Positions 11,621-23,100 of a stretch of DNA of 64,000 nt are shown piece by piece. Source of the DNA: Undaria pinnatifida (Eukaryota; Sar; Phaeophyceae; Laminariales; Alariaceae). A program made the translations under genes and the position numbers. Positions within the stretch are counted from its first letter, which is position 1, and every line of letters starts with the position of its first letter. The DNA lies in assembly GCA_012845835.1 (NCBI GenBank), contig JABAKD010000011.1, forward strand, positions 11,408,381-11,472,380, given 5' to 3'. The notes below the pieces were generated by a model. The model was not told the origin of the DNA and made no database searches. It saw nothing but the letters and a program-made list of their open reading frames with translations.

Positions 11621-11937
11621 GTCTATTGATTTGGAAATGGAACCTTTGACATCGAGCTCAATAGTTTCACGGCTTGCAGTTGAACCACCGGGGACGCTCA
11701 AAGGCATATCGTTCATGAGAATCTGGTCTGTCTGATATGTGCAATCGATTCCGAAGTGCTGAACACGATTTGCTTTCCAGTCCAATAAGAGGGAGTATCT
11801 ATTGCAGGAGATTTTCCGTCCGGAGACAATGTTAGAACTGGTCTTTAACTGTTGGCGGCCAACAACAGTGGTACCCACTTCGTGACCACCCCGTGACAAG
11901 CCAATTCAGGCGGTCTTATCTCTATTTATAGCAGGGC

Positions 11938-12260
11938 TTGTCATGGGCCGACCCTGATGGGGCGGGCCGGGGTTGGGTCGGGCCGGCCCGGGCAGCCCGT
12001 CCCGACCCATCATTTTTTTCATGTGGCGGGCCGCGGGCGAGCCCGGCCCATCAATTTTTCAGTTGGTGGGCAGCGGCCCGGCCCATAAATTTTTCAATTG
12101 GTTGGCCGCGGCCCGGCTCGGCCATCAATTTTTCATTTGGTGGGCCGCGGCCCGGCCCGGCCCGGCCCAATCAAATTTCCATCTGATGGGCCGCGAGGCC
12201 CATGAGACACTGGCACACTTTATGGGCCGGCCCGCCATCTCTGTCGGCCGGCCTGTGGAT
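11938..12260. repeat. GC-palindromic minisatellite
   Basis: About five units of 35-45 bp alternate an AT-rich core (ATCAATTTTTCATTTGGTGG) with a self-complementary GC block (GGGCCGCGGCCCGGCCC). Length and number of GGCCC repeats vary between units. Confidence 0.8.
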
Positions 12261-12361
12261 TTTGAGGACCGGCCCATGTGTTGCCCCGTGATAGAAAGGT
12301 GCACGCTGGCGGTTTTAAAGTACCTTGTACGTATTAGGTACCAAGTATTAATTACGGTCGT

Positions 12362-12840
12362 TTCCCTTACTTTTCCCTATATATTCACTCCACCTTGACT
12401 AAAAACTGGATCATGAAATGGTAACCACCTGTTGCAGAAAATTCTCAGCCTTTCGTTTCTTAACTCGTAGAGTTTTTCTGTCCTATACTGAAACCAATTA
12501 AGAGCTGTTTTTTTTTATGCTGGTCATCGTTGTTTTCGAATGTTTTGTTTTTTGGAAATAAATTATATTTATGATTCAATGCCCTTACTGTGTCCTGTAT
12601 TTAACTCCACTTTGAATATAACCTTGATCATTAAATGAAGGCCACCTGCTGCAGAGAATGATCAGCTTTCCGTTTCTTAACTGGAGTTTTTGTCCCGTAC
12701 TTGAACCAAGTAAGAGTTGTTTGGTTGGATGCTGTCATCTTTATTTTCGTTTTTGTTTGTTTTTGGGGGATACATTCGATTTAATTAATACCCTTACGTT
12801 CTTCTATATTATCTCCTCCTTAAATAATGTCTTCCCTGCT
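12362..12840. repeat. About 2.5 direct copies of a ~220-bp unit
   Basis: CCACCTG(T/C)TGCAGA, TTTC(C/G)GTTTCTTAACT and TTGAACCAA recur near 12428 and 12648. The unit start (CCCTTAC...ACTCCAC(C/T)TTGA) recurs near 12364 and 12579 and partially near 12791. Confidence 0.75.
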
Positions 12841-12849
12841 GTGTGTACG

Positions 12850-13655
12850 TGTATACACACATGTACACGCTACATCTGCACTTGCTTCAACTCCTGATGC
12901 TATGTACCCTGGTACCTGTTCTGGAAGTTATCTTTTTTTGTTCGTTTGTACGTATCCTACGGCAGAGGGGTAATGACGTACGTTCACTCATTATAATTGC
13001 GCGCGTGTTTTGGGATAAACGAATGCCCGCTGTACGAGTAGTATCAGTATGCGGAGTAGTGCGGGTTGTCGCTAGAGTGCTGGTTTCTCCAACCGGACTT
13101 GGCACATACCGCCGCTATAGAGCGACCACTGCTGCTGTAATTGGACCTAGAGTGGAGTTTTTTGCAGTAGACCATGCTTCCGCGTCTGTGTCGTGTCAAT
13201 TGTAAGCATTACGTCGGTTGTGGAAGACACTATTAATATTAATAGTAATACTAGTACTAGTACTAACGGTGCTATGATACCATGGCAACGACAGCGGCAG
13301 AAGTGAAGAGGAGCAAATGGATAGGTTCTGCCCGTTGAATTACGTTGATTTCCAGTTGTACTACGTATCATATTGCTGTACTGCTGTTTCTACTATTTGG
13401 TAATTGTTTGATATGCTCGTACGGTGTACGCATGATATAGCATGGACCTGGTTTGCGCGGTGTAACTACGAAGCAAAAGCAAGCGGTCAAAGTAGTGTTG
13501 GCGCTCGTAAATTTGTTTATTCGTATGTATGTTCCTCGTCATCTTTCCACTTGCTATTTTCTAAACACAGGAGAAGTTACTATAATAATACCAATAATAG
13601 CTTTTGTGTTCACCAGAGTGCAAAAATGAAGAAGCTGTTCGTGCTACGAGTAAAT
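12850..13655. other. No gene seen
   Basis: Several short open frames but no recognisable protein. Near 13230 is a short palindromic AT stretch (ATTAATATTAAT, then ACTAGTACTAGTACT). Confidence 0.45.
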
Positions 13656-14785
13656 ACGAAAGCAGCTTGCAAAGATGAGTATCGAACCGAAATTCGTCGA
13701 ACTCACGGCTTACGTCCTTGAACTATTTTTATAAAATACCAACACCAACCATTATAGTGGAGAGAAACAATATATATACATACATATTTGAACAAAAGAA
13801 TGGGACCCCTCCCATGAAGAAAAAAACTCACCCACATAGTATATAGACTTACTTATGAACATCTTTGTGCTGAAAGCACTCGGTTGGTGCTTCCCTGGCA
13901 TCTCCGAGGTCGGACGGTCCAGCTTATTTCTTGCAAAACGGTTCAGCTTTTCTTTGCTTTCTTGCTCCACCTGATTTATTTTTGTTACTGATAGACTTGT
14001 ATTTCGATTTCTTTTTTGGGAATCACTTTTTTTTTCCGATGACAGGATCACTTTTTTTTTCCCGATGGCACCCAAATTCGAACCACCGAAGACCAAGCTT
14101 GTAAGCAGACAGCAGTCTATCTACTAGACCACAGCAGCGTCACATTGATATCTATTTTATTTTGACAAATAAAATTGATCAATAAATATCAAAATTCCCC
14201 ACCTAAAGTATAAATACCAACACTTACCATTATAGTGGACAAAAAATAGGACCCCTCCCAATAAAAACTCACCCATATAGTATATTATAAGTACCAACAA
14301 CGCAGCTTGCAAAGATGAGTATTGACCTGAAATTCGTCGAACTCACGGCTGACGTCCTTGAAATATTTTTTATACAATACCAAGTATCGATTTTTCATGA
14401 GGATCCTTTTTTTTTCCGATGACACCCGGATTCGAACCAGCGAAGGGCAGGATTATAAACGGACAGAGTCTATCTTCTAGACCACAATGTCACAGCCGCA
14501 GTGGTATCTACCAGCACTATTTTTTTATGTGCAACTACTACAACTGTATATTAGCGAAACATAGATGTACCACGCAGCTTGCAAAGTTGAGTTTCAACCA
14601 TTCAATCGGTCGTACTCACAGCTGACGGTTTTCAATTTTTATATAAAATATATATATATATATCGATTTTTTCAAGAGGATCAATTTTTTTCCCGATGAC
14701 ACCGGGATTCGAACCAACGAGAAGACCTTGAGGCTTATGGTACATACCCGTACTACGACTACACCAGGTTTGTACATACTACGCT
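13655..14785 (+). repeat. Three direct units: repeat B plus tRNA-like segment
   Basis: Each unit starts CGCAGCTTGCAAAG(A)TGAGT (13664, 14300, 14573), a relative of repeat A. Then come an AT-rich ATATAAAATA stretch, a T-rich run, CCGATG(A/G)CACCC and a tRNA-like B-box on the minus strand (ATTCGAACCA at 14078, 14429, 14707). Two of the three have TCTAGACCACA beyond it. The tRNA-like segments lack a full cloverleaf I can fold by eye, so they are read as SINE heads rather than tRNA genes. Confidence 0.7.
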
Positions 14786-15142
14786 GTTAATTCACAATGC
14801 ACGCCCAGCTCAGATCAGTCCGGCTACATATAGCCCAGCAGCGCAGCGTAGCGCCGTGCGGAGCCGTGCGGTGCGGTGCCGTGCCCTTCGCTGCGGTGCT
14901 ATGTCGTGCTGCGCTGTGTGCTTTCTTTCGCACATAGAGCAGTACCGGGTATAATAATACGTGTTGTTGTGTACTACTTTTCTTTTTTTTCTTTTTCTAC
15001 ATGTATTTGATCTTTCACGGCCCCCTGTTTCTTCCCCCGCGCAAATTACCCCCGTACTGCCGATAAGAACGTAATACCGGTAACAAAAGCACACAGCACA
15101 GCTGAGCACAACCGCTGCAGGGCAATTTGCTCTAAGCAGCTC

Positions 15143-15290
15143 TTGGCATTATCAAATCGCTGTTCGCACCAAGTCAAGGGCCTCTTCTTTCTGCCCCCGT
15201 TACATGTTTTTAGTTGCATTCTTCGTTGCCTTGCGCGAGCGTAGCGGGCGGCGTCAGCCGCCCGCGGAGCGGAGCCCTTGTATATATTAC
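15143..15290. repeat. Dispersed repeat ending in a GC-rich palindrome (copy 2)
   Basis: GGCATTATCAAATCGC... to GCGTAGCGGGCGGC / GCCGCCCGCGGAGC and GGAGCCCTTGTATA. It matches 2458-2580. Directly downstream is a repeat B copy. Confidence 0.65.
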
Positions 15291-15296
15291 AAGTAC

Positions 15297-15388
15297 CAAC
15301 AACGCGGCTTGCAAAGATGAGTATAGAGCTGAAATTCGTCGAACTCACGGCTGACGTCCTTTAACATATTTTTACGAAATACGAGTAG
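15297..15388 (+). repeat. Repeat B copy
   Basis: GTACCAACAACGCGGCTTGC, then ATG (15317) opening MSIELKFVELTADVL and a stop. It differs from repeat A by one extra in-frame codon and several replacements. Confidence 0.75.
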
Positions 15389-15911
15389 TCTAAAATAGTT
15401 TTTTATATACCAAAATATCTACTGAGTATATTTTTGTAATTTTATTAGTGTGTAAATGTTAAAATGTAAAATATGTTCGAAGATCCTGAAATTGTAGAGT
15501 CGTCGCCTTGTACAGCAGTATTCATACTTCACACACAAGGCATACCAAGTACCTGGTATCATATCCTTATTATATCCTTGTATAATACGCTAACGTCGTG
15601 GTAGTGGCGTTTTTTTGGATCTTTGAAAATATCTTGGTTATAATACCTGCACAAAAAGCTGCGACTCCCGAGCTCCACTCGGCCTCCGGCGACCTCGCGG
15701 TGCCGTCACGTTCCATCCGCACAGCAGCACTACGACGTGCCGGCGAAAAAACGGCCGTCGGTGCCCCATCTCGGCGAGGGGAGAGCGTGGAAATCGCCCT
15801 CCCGGGGACGGCTCGCTTGCCCCCCCCCGCTTTTTCTTCGTCGCTGCCCGCTTTTTTTTTTCGAACTCCAACTATATTAAACTTTCGAATTGCTTTTTGG
15901 CCACTTGAGCC

Positions 15912-16061
15912 ATGGATACGAGACGACAAGCGCGCCTGCGTCAACAGCAAGCACAACAACACCAAGATCAATCACAGCAGCGTCCAGCCGTCGCCGCTCG
16001 CCGTGCGCAGAATCGGCAACGCGAGCGCTTTTCGCTTGGCCCCCGGCGTGGCGGGGAATAG
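15912..16061 (+). CDS. Gln/Arg-rich 49-codon ORF, possible 5' exon
   Basis: An ATG in a favourable context (GAGCCATGG) opens MDTRRQARLRQQQAQQHQDQ and ends at TAG 16059-16061. It lies next to a GC-rich block (15650-15880) that could be a promoter. It is upstream of the PTEN gene and on the same strand, but I found no donor whose phase joins it to 17046. It may be a separate short gene, an upstream exon or chance. Confidence 0.25.
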   Translation: MDTRRQARLRQQQAQQHQDQSQQRPAVAARRAQNRQRERFSLGPRRGGE

Positions 16062-16139
16062 TAAACAATTGCAAATCCCGCCCAGCCCGAGAGCATTGTA
16101 ACCAACGAATCGGCTGCTGCTCGCCTGTCAGGTGTATTT

Positions 16140-16760
16140 GCTCTTCGTAATGCTGCATTGCTGTACTGCTGTACTGGGTAGGTCCGTGGGTGGATGGTGG
16201 GTGGTGGGTAGGTGGTGCATGGCGGCTCGCTCGCTCCCCGAGATGGCCGAGTATCGTAAAAAAATGGAACTCCCCCCGTCTGTTTCCTGTTTTATACAAG
16301 GTCCTCAAGAACCAACCAACTAACTGCTCCCCGCATACCAGGTGTACTGCTGTACGTACTGCTGCACTGCTGTACTGCTGTATGTAGTAAAGGTTGGTCG
16401 GTGGGTGGGTGGAGGGTGCATTGCGTCGTCTGTGGTGGGTGGGTGGGCCGTTCCGTAAGTGGGAGTCTTTTTTCGTCCTGTGGGACATGAACCTTTTTTT
16501 TTGCTTTCTAAAATACCGGCCAGCCACTGGTGCTTGGGAGTACCACCGGCCCCACTGCTGCACTCCTCTGTCCTTTACAACCGTACGTACTGCTGCCCTG
16601 CCGTACTGCTTCCCTGTTATTATTTTGTTTTTTTAGTACTTACGTACAGAGGATGAACCCTTTACTACCGCCGTATGTACTGCTGCACTGCTGTCGTACT
16701 GCTCTGTTTTATTTTGTTATGTTAGTAATTACATACAGAGGATGATACAGCAGCACTTTG
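16140..16760. repeat. GTACTGCTG-rich repeats with a ~90-bp direct duplication
   Basis: GTACTGCTG and CACTGCTGTACTGCTGTA recur through the stretch. Around 16585-16672 and 16673-16760 a ~90-bp unit is repeated (TACTGCTGC...TTTTGTT...TAGTA(C/A)TTAC(G/A)TACAGAGGATGA). Long minus-strand frames here (15877-16563) follow from the low-complexity DNA. Confidence 0.65.
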
Positions 16761-17045
16761 TGTTTCTCCGCCATACCGGCCGGCAACAGGCATACTTCGG
16801 GAGTACCACTATTAATAGTAAATATAAAGTACCAGGTATACCATTTATAATTTGATAAGTTATAAAATATAAAATGTAAAATAGGTTTCTTGGTTGATGC
16901 GTTGGCGTTGCTGTCGTTCACTTTTTTACTCCCCGAACGGGGCATTTGATCATTTGATCTTTTGATCTGGTGTCACATCGTGTTGGCATCTCCCACTGCT
17001 CTACTTGTACTGGTAGACTATTAACAGCGACTACTGTACCTGTTA

Positions 17046-17187
17046 ATGATGATGGTGTTAGAGCCTGACCGTGATCACCGCTACCATGGCCGTGACCGTG
17101 ATGCCTTGCGCTGCACTCAGGATGGCTTCGACCTGGACCTGACGTACGTGACGGGTCGGATTATCGTGCACGGCTTTCCTGCTACTG
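17046..17187 (+). CDS. PTEN: PTEN exon 1 (N-terminal phosphatase start)
   Basis: The frame is open from 17025; three ATGs stand at 17046-17054. It codes for TQDGFDLDLTYVTGRIIVHG and FPAT, matching human QEDGFDLDLTYI...GFPA. It ends ACT G|GTGTAG in phase 1. With the first ATG, 25 residues precede DGFD, against 22 in human PTEN, so the start is plausible. The PIP2-binding NKRRY-type motif is not evident. An acceptor at 17027 (TTAACAG) could mean an extra 5' exon. Confidence 0.8.
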
Positions 17188-20100
17188 GTGTAGGTCAGTT
17201 AACACTATTATAGGTGTAGGTCAGTGATAGCAAGTCAGTGAGTCGTGCGGCGCGGGGGCATGGGCAGAAGTGCCAATTCGAGCGGTTTTCGAGTAACATC
17301 AACGGAGTGTCTGACATATCCCCTGCAGCGTGTATTGTAAAACATTCGTGCTATTCTTTTTCATTTTTGTTGATGCTTTATGTAGAAGTACTTGTACTCG
17401 TGCTTAGTGGTGTTCACTGCCTGGCAGCCATGCCGCCTTCTACGCGCGCAGCGCAGCACCAACAGCCGGAGGTCTTGATCGCTATGATCCGACAGTTGGC
17501 GTTGTTGGGAGGGATAGAGGTTGGGGCATCGAAAGATGTGAACATGGTCCCACTGCTTTGTCTTCTTTGCGGTACTGGCCGTACTCGTTTTGTCTCGATG
17601 CTTGCCTTGCGAATTATTTGTACGTCGTGTGCGTAGCGAACATCATGGCAGAGAAACTTGGGTGAGATTATAACACTTTTGGCGATGCAACGACCGCCGG
17701 CCGCTCTTTGCTCAACACGATGCGACCGACCTCGCAAATTGAGCTCTCTAATACTTTTGGGCCTCAATAGAGCTCTAATACCTCTTGTATCTGGTACGCA
17801 CAAGAGCAGCACCGGTACTGTGTCGCATGATCGGCCAGCGGCAAGTGGCGAGGGCGTTATGCAACATGCACAGTTAAAGATGCGTGCTTGGGGGGTTCCT
17901 GCGCGAAACATCAAGAAAAGCCCAAGAGCTCACGAGTCGTGAATCAATTGTAACCATTCTCCGTGCTGTGCCCGATGTTGTCTATTTGCCTCGCTCATGA
18001 TTTTTGGGCATCTTGCACGTGGAATCTTGTCCCAGAACACATATATAGAAACCCTCGGACGGAGGTGCAGAGGCTGTTGGACAAGTATCACGAGAACCGC
18101 TACAAGGTTTACAACTTCGCCAGCGAACCGGGGAGGACGTACCCTGAGCAGCTCTTCCATGGCCGCTGCGAGAGGCAAGTAATTAGCTCAGTATAAGTAG
18201 GGTCTTCGTGCCTTTACGTTCCTCGCGTATAGAACTACCAGGTATAGAACACGAGTGCGATAAAACCCTTCAAACCCTTCGTACTTGGTACCAACTATAA
18301 TCCGCTCTCTGCGACAGGTATTGTTACCGGCCGGTCGCCCCGGTGGCGTATCAGGTTATCCTCGAGCCTGGTATAGATCAGCTTCGTGAGTTCGAGCCCC
18401 ACCGAGTGCATACTCGTACAAAATTCGTTGGGACTTTTTCTTGTGCACAAATTGACTTGCGGAAAGCGCGAGAGCGTGAGTCAGCAACATTCGATGAATA
18501 AACGAGCAGTGGGATTGCTGAACCCTATGCGCGTTAAAAATTGAAGGCAAGAACCGGGGGGAAGAAGGGACGACACCTGTGACCAAGGCTTTTGTCCAGA
18601 AGCTGGAAAGTAAAAGTGTGGGAAAAAAAACACACACACACATACACCAGTACCATGTACAGTAGGGTACCCGGTATAGGAGCACCCATAAGAGCATCCA
18701 TGCTACTAACTGTAAGAGAAAACGGACCTAAGGTCGGTCAAACCCGCTTGTCGCGTCTTGTGACGCCCATTGTGAACCTCTATTATTCCTAATCTGAGAA
18801 GATCGACACGGAGATGATAACGGTAACACTGGCATGTTCCGACGGGCTCTTAAATCGGGTGCCCACTCTACTATTTTATTATCGTATTATTATGCAGGCT
18901 CGGATCACCAGAGATCTTTGTAGCCGGCGTCCCCGCTGATCCAATGGTAAGCCGCGTGACTATTGCGGTCGTAGGTTCTATTCTCACAAAGGACTCTATC
19001 TTACAAATCGACAGGCCGAAAGCGCGCGAGCGTGAGTTGGCGAAAATCGATGCAAACCGACGAGCATAAAAAAAATGGAAATGCTGAACCCCATGCGCAA
19101 ATAATATAAAGGCAAGTACCGGGGGGAGAAGGGAAGACACCTGTGACCACGGTTTGTCCAGAAGGTCGCTGAGGGTCTTACGAGTTCAGGTGGAGAGTAA
19201 AAGTGATGGTCAACACGAAAAAAAAACGTTTTTTTTTTTACTTTTTGTTGTTTGCGGTAGCAATAGAGTGTGCGGTAGACATAATGTGTGAAGTGTGAAG
19301 ATATCCCGCGTCGACCATGCTCGCGACATGCATCATTAGAAAAAAAGTGTCGAATTGTAAAGTTGTAAATTGTAAATTTGACGAATGGCGCACTTGCTAT
19401 CGAGCCTCGGCGCAACATATCGTACAGAGGGGTAGAGGAGAGATGTACTACTCTAGCTCTGCAAAAGCTATCAATCATACATATTACATATATAACGACT
19501 AAAATCACCCTGTTGACCCTGATAGCTACACTGTAGTTGTAAGGGGAGTCGCCGACCTATATCCTTAATGAGGACACATAACCCGTAATACGCGCGATCG
19601 GAGTATCACACACAGCTTGCAAAGATGGGTTCGGACAACATATTCGATCTCACAGCTGGAGTGTATTTTCATTTTTTATAATATATAACATATGTACAGC
19701 AAGTGCATACCATGCACAATATTTTATAAAAATTAAAATACACTCCAGCTGTGAGATCGAATGTGTTGTCCGAACCCATCTTTGCAAGCTGTGTGTGATA
19801 CCCCGATCGCGCGTATTACGGGTTATGTGTCCTCATTAAGGATATAGGTCGGCGACTCCCCTTGCAACTACAGTGTATATAGCAATACTGCACTGAAGGT
19901 TGGGTCGTGGGCGTCGCCGTTGAGAGTATGAGAGTAACGAGAGCAGAATCCTGTGCTTGTGTGCGGTCCGTTATTTCATTATTTCAAGTTTGAAGAGTTT
20001 GCGCGGGAGACCGGCGAAAGTACCCCCACCTAAATTATCGGAAACGGGATGGAGATGGTAACTTTCAGAGTCGAGGTGATACGCCTTGCCGTCTGCTAGA

Positions 20101-23100
20101 GGTATCTCTACTGCTGCTGGCCTTTCTAACTATAGAAATGTTAACATATCCTCTCAATTGAACATGTGTTGAGTGAATGCGCGCCCGATCGTCGCGTCTC
20201 TCCCGAACGCTGCGACAGCAGCGGTATAATAGTTGGCATTGTTCTTTGTTCTGTTTGCCGGTTCAGAGGAGTTCCCGTTTGCCGGTGACGCTTTGACCAC
20301 TGCTGTGGTAAACTTACCCAAATATTTTGGAGTTCCAAGTGGTTTGCCCCACAGCGTGGGTGCAACAGCCGAACAGCAGTAGCAGGCAGTACGTTCGGTA
20401 TGTACCGTAGTTGTAAAATACAGAATTTGCTCTGTCGAACTCGGCAACCGGTTTTTCCACTCGAACGGCAACGATTCCGCCATTACCTTACACCACTGCC
20501 GAAATGTTCTACTCTACATTCCAAGCCGCGTTTCCCCCAAAAAAGGGCGCTGCAGATTTGACCTGTTAATAGCATTAATAACCTTATACTACTTATAATA
20601 CTACCGTACAATATGTGCCGGCAGTTTGTGGGAATATGATACTCGAAGTTTTTGCCTGGACCACGCTGGGCTTTCTTGTTACCATCAGATACTACCGTAA
20701 TTTATTTTGTCTTTGTAGTCATCGCTTTTACTCTCCAGCTCCACCCGTACATATCATGAAGTTTTACCCTCTGCGACCTTCTAGACAAGCGGTGGTCGCA
20801 GGTGTCTTCTCTTCTTCCCCCTGGTACACAGCTATATGCCTTCGTTTTTATGACGCATAAGGTTCAGCATTCCCACTTTTCAGCTTTTTTTTTTTTTTTT
20901 TTTATCCTCCTGGGGATCCGGGTAAAAAAAGCTCAAGCTCCATACACTTTCGTTTGTGTACCAGTTTTCGTTTTTCAGCTTTTCGTGCGTGTCGAGAGAA
21001 TTTTTGCAAACTCACGCTCTCGCGCTTTCTGCCTGTTTTTTTTAACGCAAGAAAAAGTCCCTACGAGAACGATTGTGCACTTGGTGAGACTTGAAACCAC
21101 AACCTTCACGTTAGTAGGGACGGGATTCACCCACTGTTTGCTCCATCGAGGACGCCGACCAGTGTAGGCCTTGGTAAAACCCTCCACCTATCTTTCATGT
21201 TTTTCGTGCTCTTCCCATCTACTATCTCGGCAGTTTCTGTTTCTCTTTTCTCCCTCTCTAGACGTAAGTCAGATGTAGCGTCACTAAGCAGGCCCTTATC
21301 CCCCCTTCCCACTACCGCACGTGCCTTCATGTTCATCGCCAGAAGACTTCAGCCGTTTCTTCCCTCGTCGACTCGCGTCGAATTGCGCCTCTACCCACGC
21401 TGCTAGGCGCCCTCAGCAGTTTTTTGTTTTCGTTTTTGCGAGTAGACTCAATGGTCCTACCACGCTGCTAGGCGCTCACAGCGTTTGTTTGTTTTTTTCG
21501 AGTAGGCTCAATCGTCCGACCCACGCAAGATTCGAACCCCAGAACTAACGAACCAACTCTACTAATAGACCACCGGCGAGACCAGTGTAAATTGTATAAT
21601 TAGCAAAATAGATATACAACCTTCGTATCATATGACTTACCTGGTACTCTACAGTAGCTTACACGCGATAGTGCATACCAGGTAGATCCCAACCTCAAGC
21701 CAGTAACGCGGGAGGTCGGCGATACCGCATTTTTTTTGCCCTTGTAGATCAGAAACTCTGCTGCGCACTGACTGCAGGATCGTACTATTAATACGAGTAA
21801 TACAAGCGCTCCAACAGTATGAATTGTTTTGGTACAACAGTATACTCGTAGGCATCGGCATGGACAAAATAGTTGTGCTGGACGACGATGGATGGAAATA
21901 ACAGGTTAACGTAAAGAGCACACACATATACAATGTTGACTTATATGTGCATGCATTTGCATAGATCCTACCTGGAATAATGTATACCTTAATGTGGACA
22001 CACCTTGTATTACGCGCGATCGGAGTATCACACACAGGTTGCAAAGATGAGTTTCGACAACATACTCGATCTCACAGCTGGAGTGTATTTTCATTTTTAT
22101 AATATATATCCGTATATACCCAGTCGGTAGTCGGTAGTACACCGGGATAGGTTATTACTCTGCTTGTTGCGTTATGTTGACATAATTTCCTGATATTTCT
22201 CCATGTCATTGAATCCCTCTAGGAGTCTACGATGGGGTGTCTTATTGGTTGCTTGCTTTGGTCTGACACGACTTTGGATTGCTGAGATGTCGTGGCGCAC
22301 ATCTATCTGGTACTGGGTATTTTTCATGTTTTTTCACGGTGTGGAACCGAGCCGCGGTGCTGTTTTATTTTCGAAGTCACAGGGTGCGGTTTCTATATAT
22401 TGGGAATGCTACGTTGCAGTCCGGTGCGGTTTTCATTTTTGAATAATCGTGTAATACGGTGCGGTGCCGTGCGGTTTGCAATTTGACATGGTACGGTGCG
22501 GTGCGGCGGGGGTACCGGCCAAAATCGCACCGCACTGTACCTGCACTGTAGCAAATTACTTAGGTTTTTCAGGTCTCGGAGCTTTTTCACAGTTTTGTGG
22601 GAGTCGAACGGTGCGGTCCGGTGCGGATTTTTATCTTCGATAAGTTCTACGGTGTGGTTCGATGCGGTATTGTAAAAAGAGGCAAAGTGGTACGGTGCGG
22701 TGGCGTTCGGTAAGACCTCACCGAACCTCACCGCACCGCACCGTAAGGGAAAAAAAACACCGTGAGAAACGTTGGTATTTTTCGAATTGGATACGAAGTA
22801 AGTACATGATATACCTCTGTTGTAACGCTGTGTTGTGGCAGCACAAATCACGACAATAAAGCACGGGAGTATTATTCAGTCGTATACAAGTACACTGCCT
22901 GCTGCGATGTTTGCTTACGTGGCGTTTTTTTTCTGCTTGAAGGAAGCGCGTGCGCATGCATATGGGACGTAGGCATTGCAAGTTGCAATAACGGAGAAGG
23001 GGTCGGCCGTTTGGGTGTTGGTCTTCGCAGATAGTGTGCAAAACGCCATATTATCTATTGTACCGCAGAACGGCGCGACGCGCAGTACCCCAAAAGAGCA

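Noticed and set aside
15877-16563. 228-codon minus-strand frame
   Set aside because: Covers GTACTGCTG and GGTGGGTGG low-complexity DNA; no motif and no splice or start support.
17414-17914. Gene in PTEN intron 1 (minus, 167 codons) or the + frame 17238-17636
   Set aside because: Overlapping frames on both strands with no recognisable domain or splice support.
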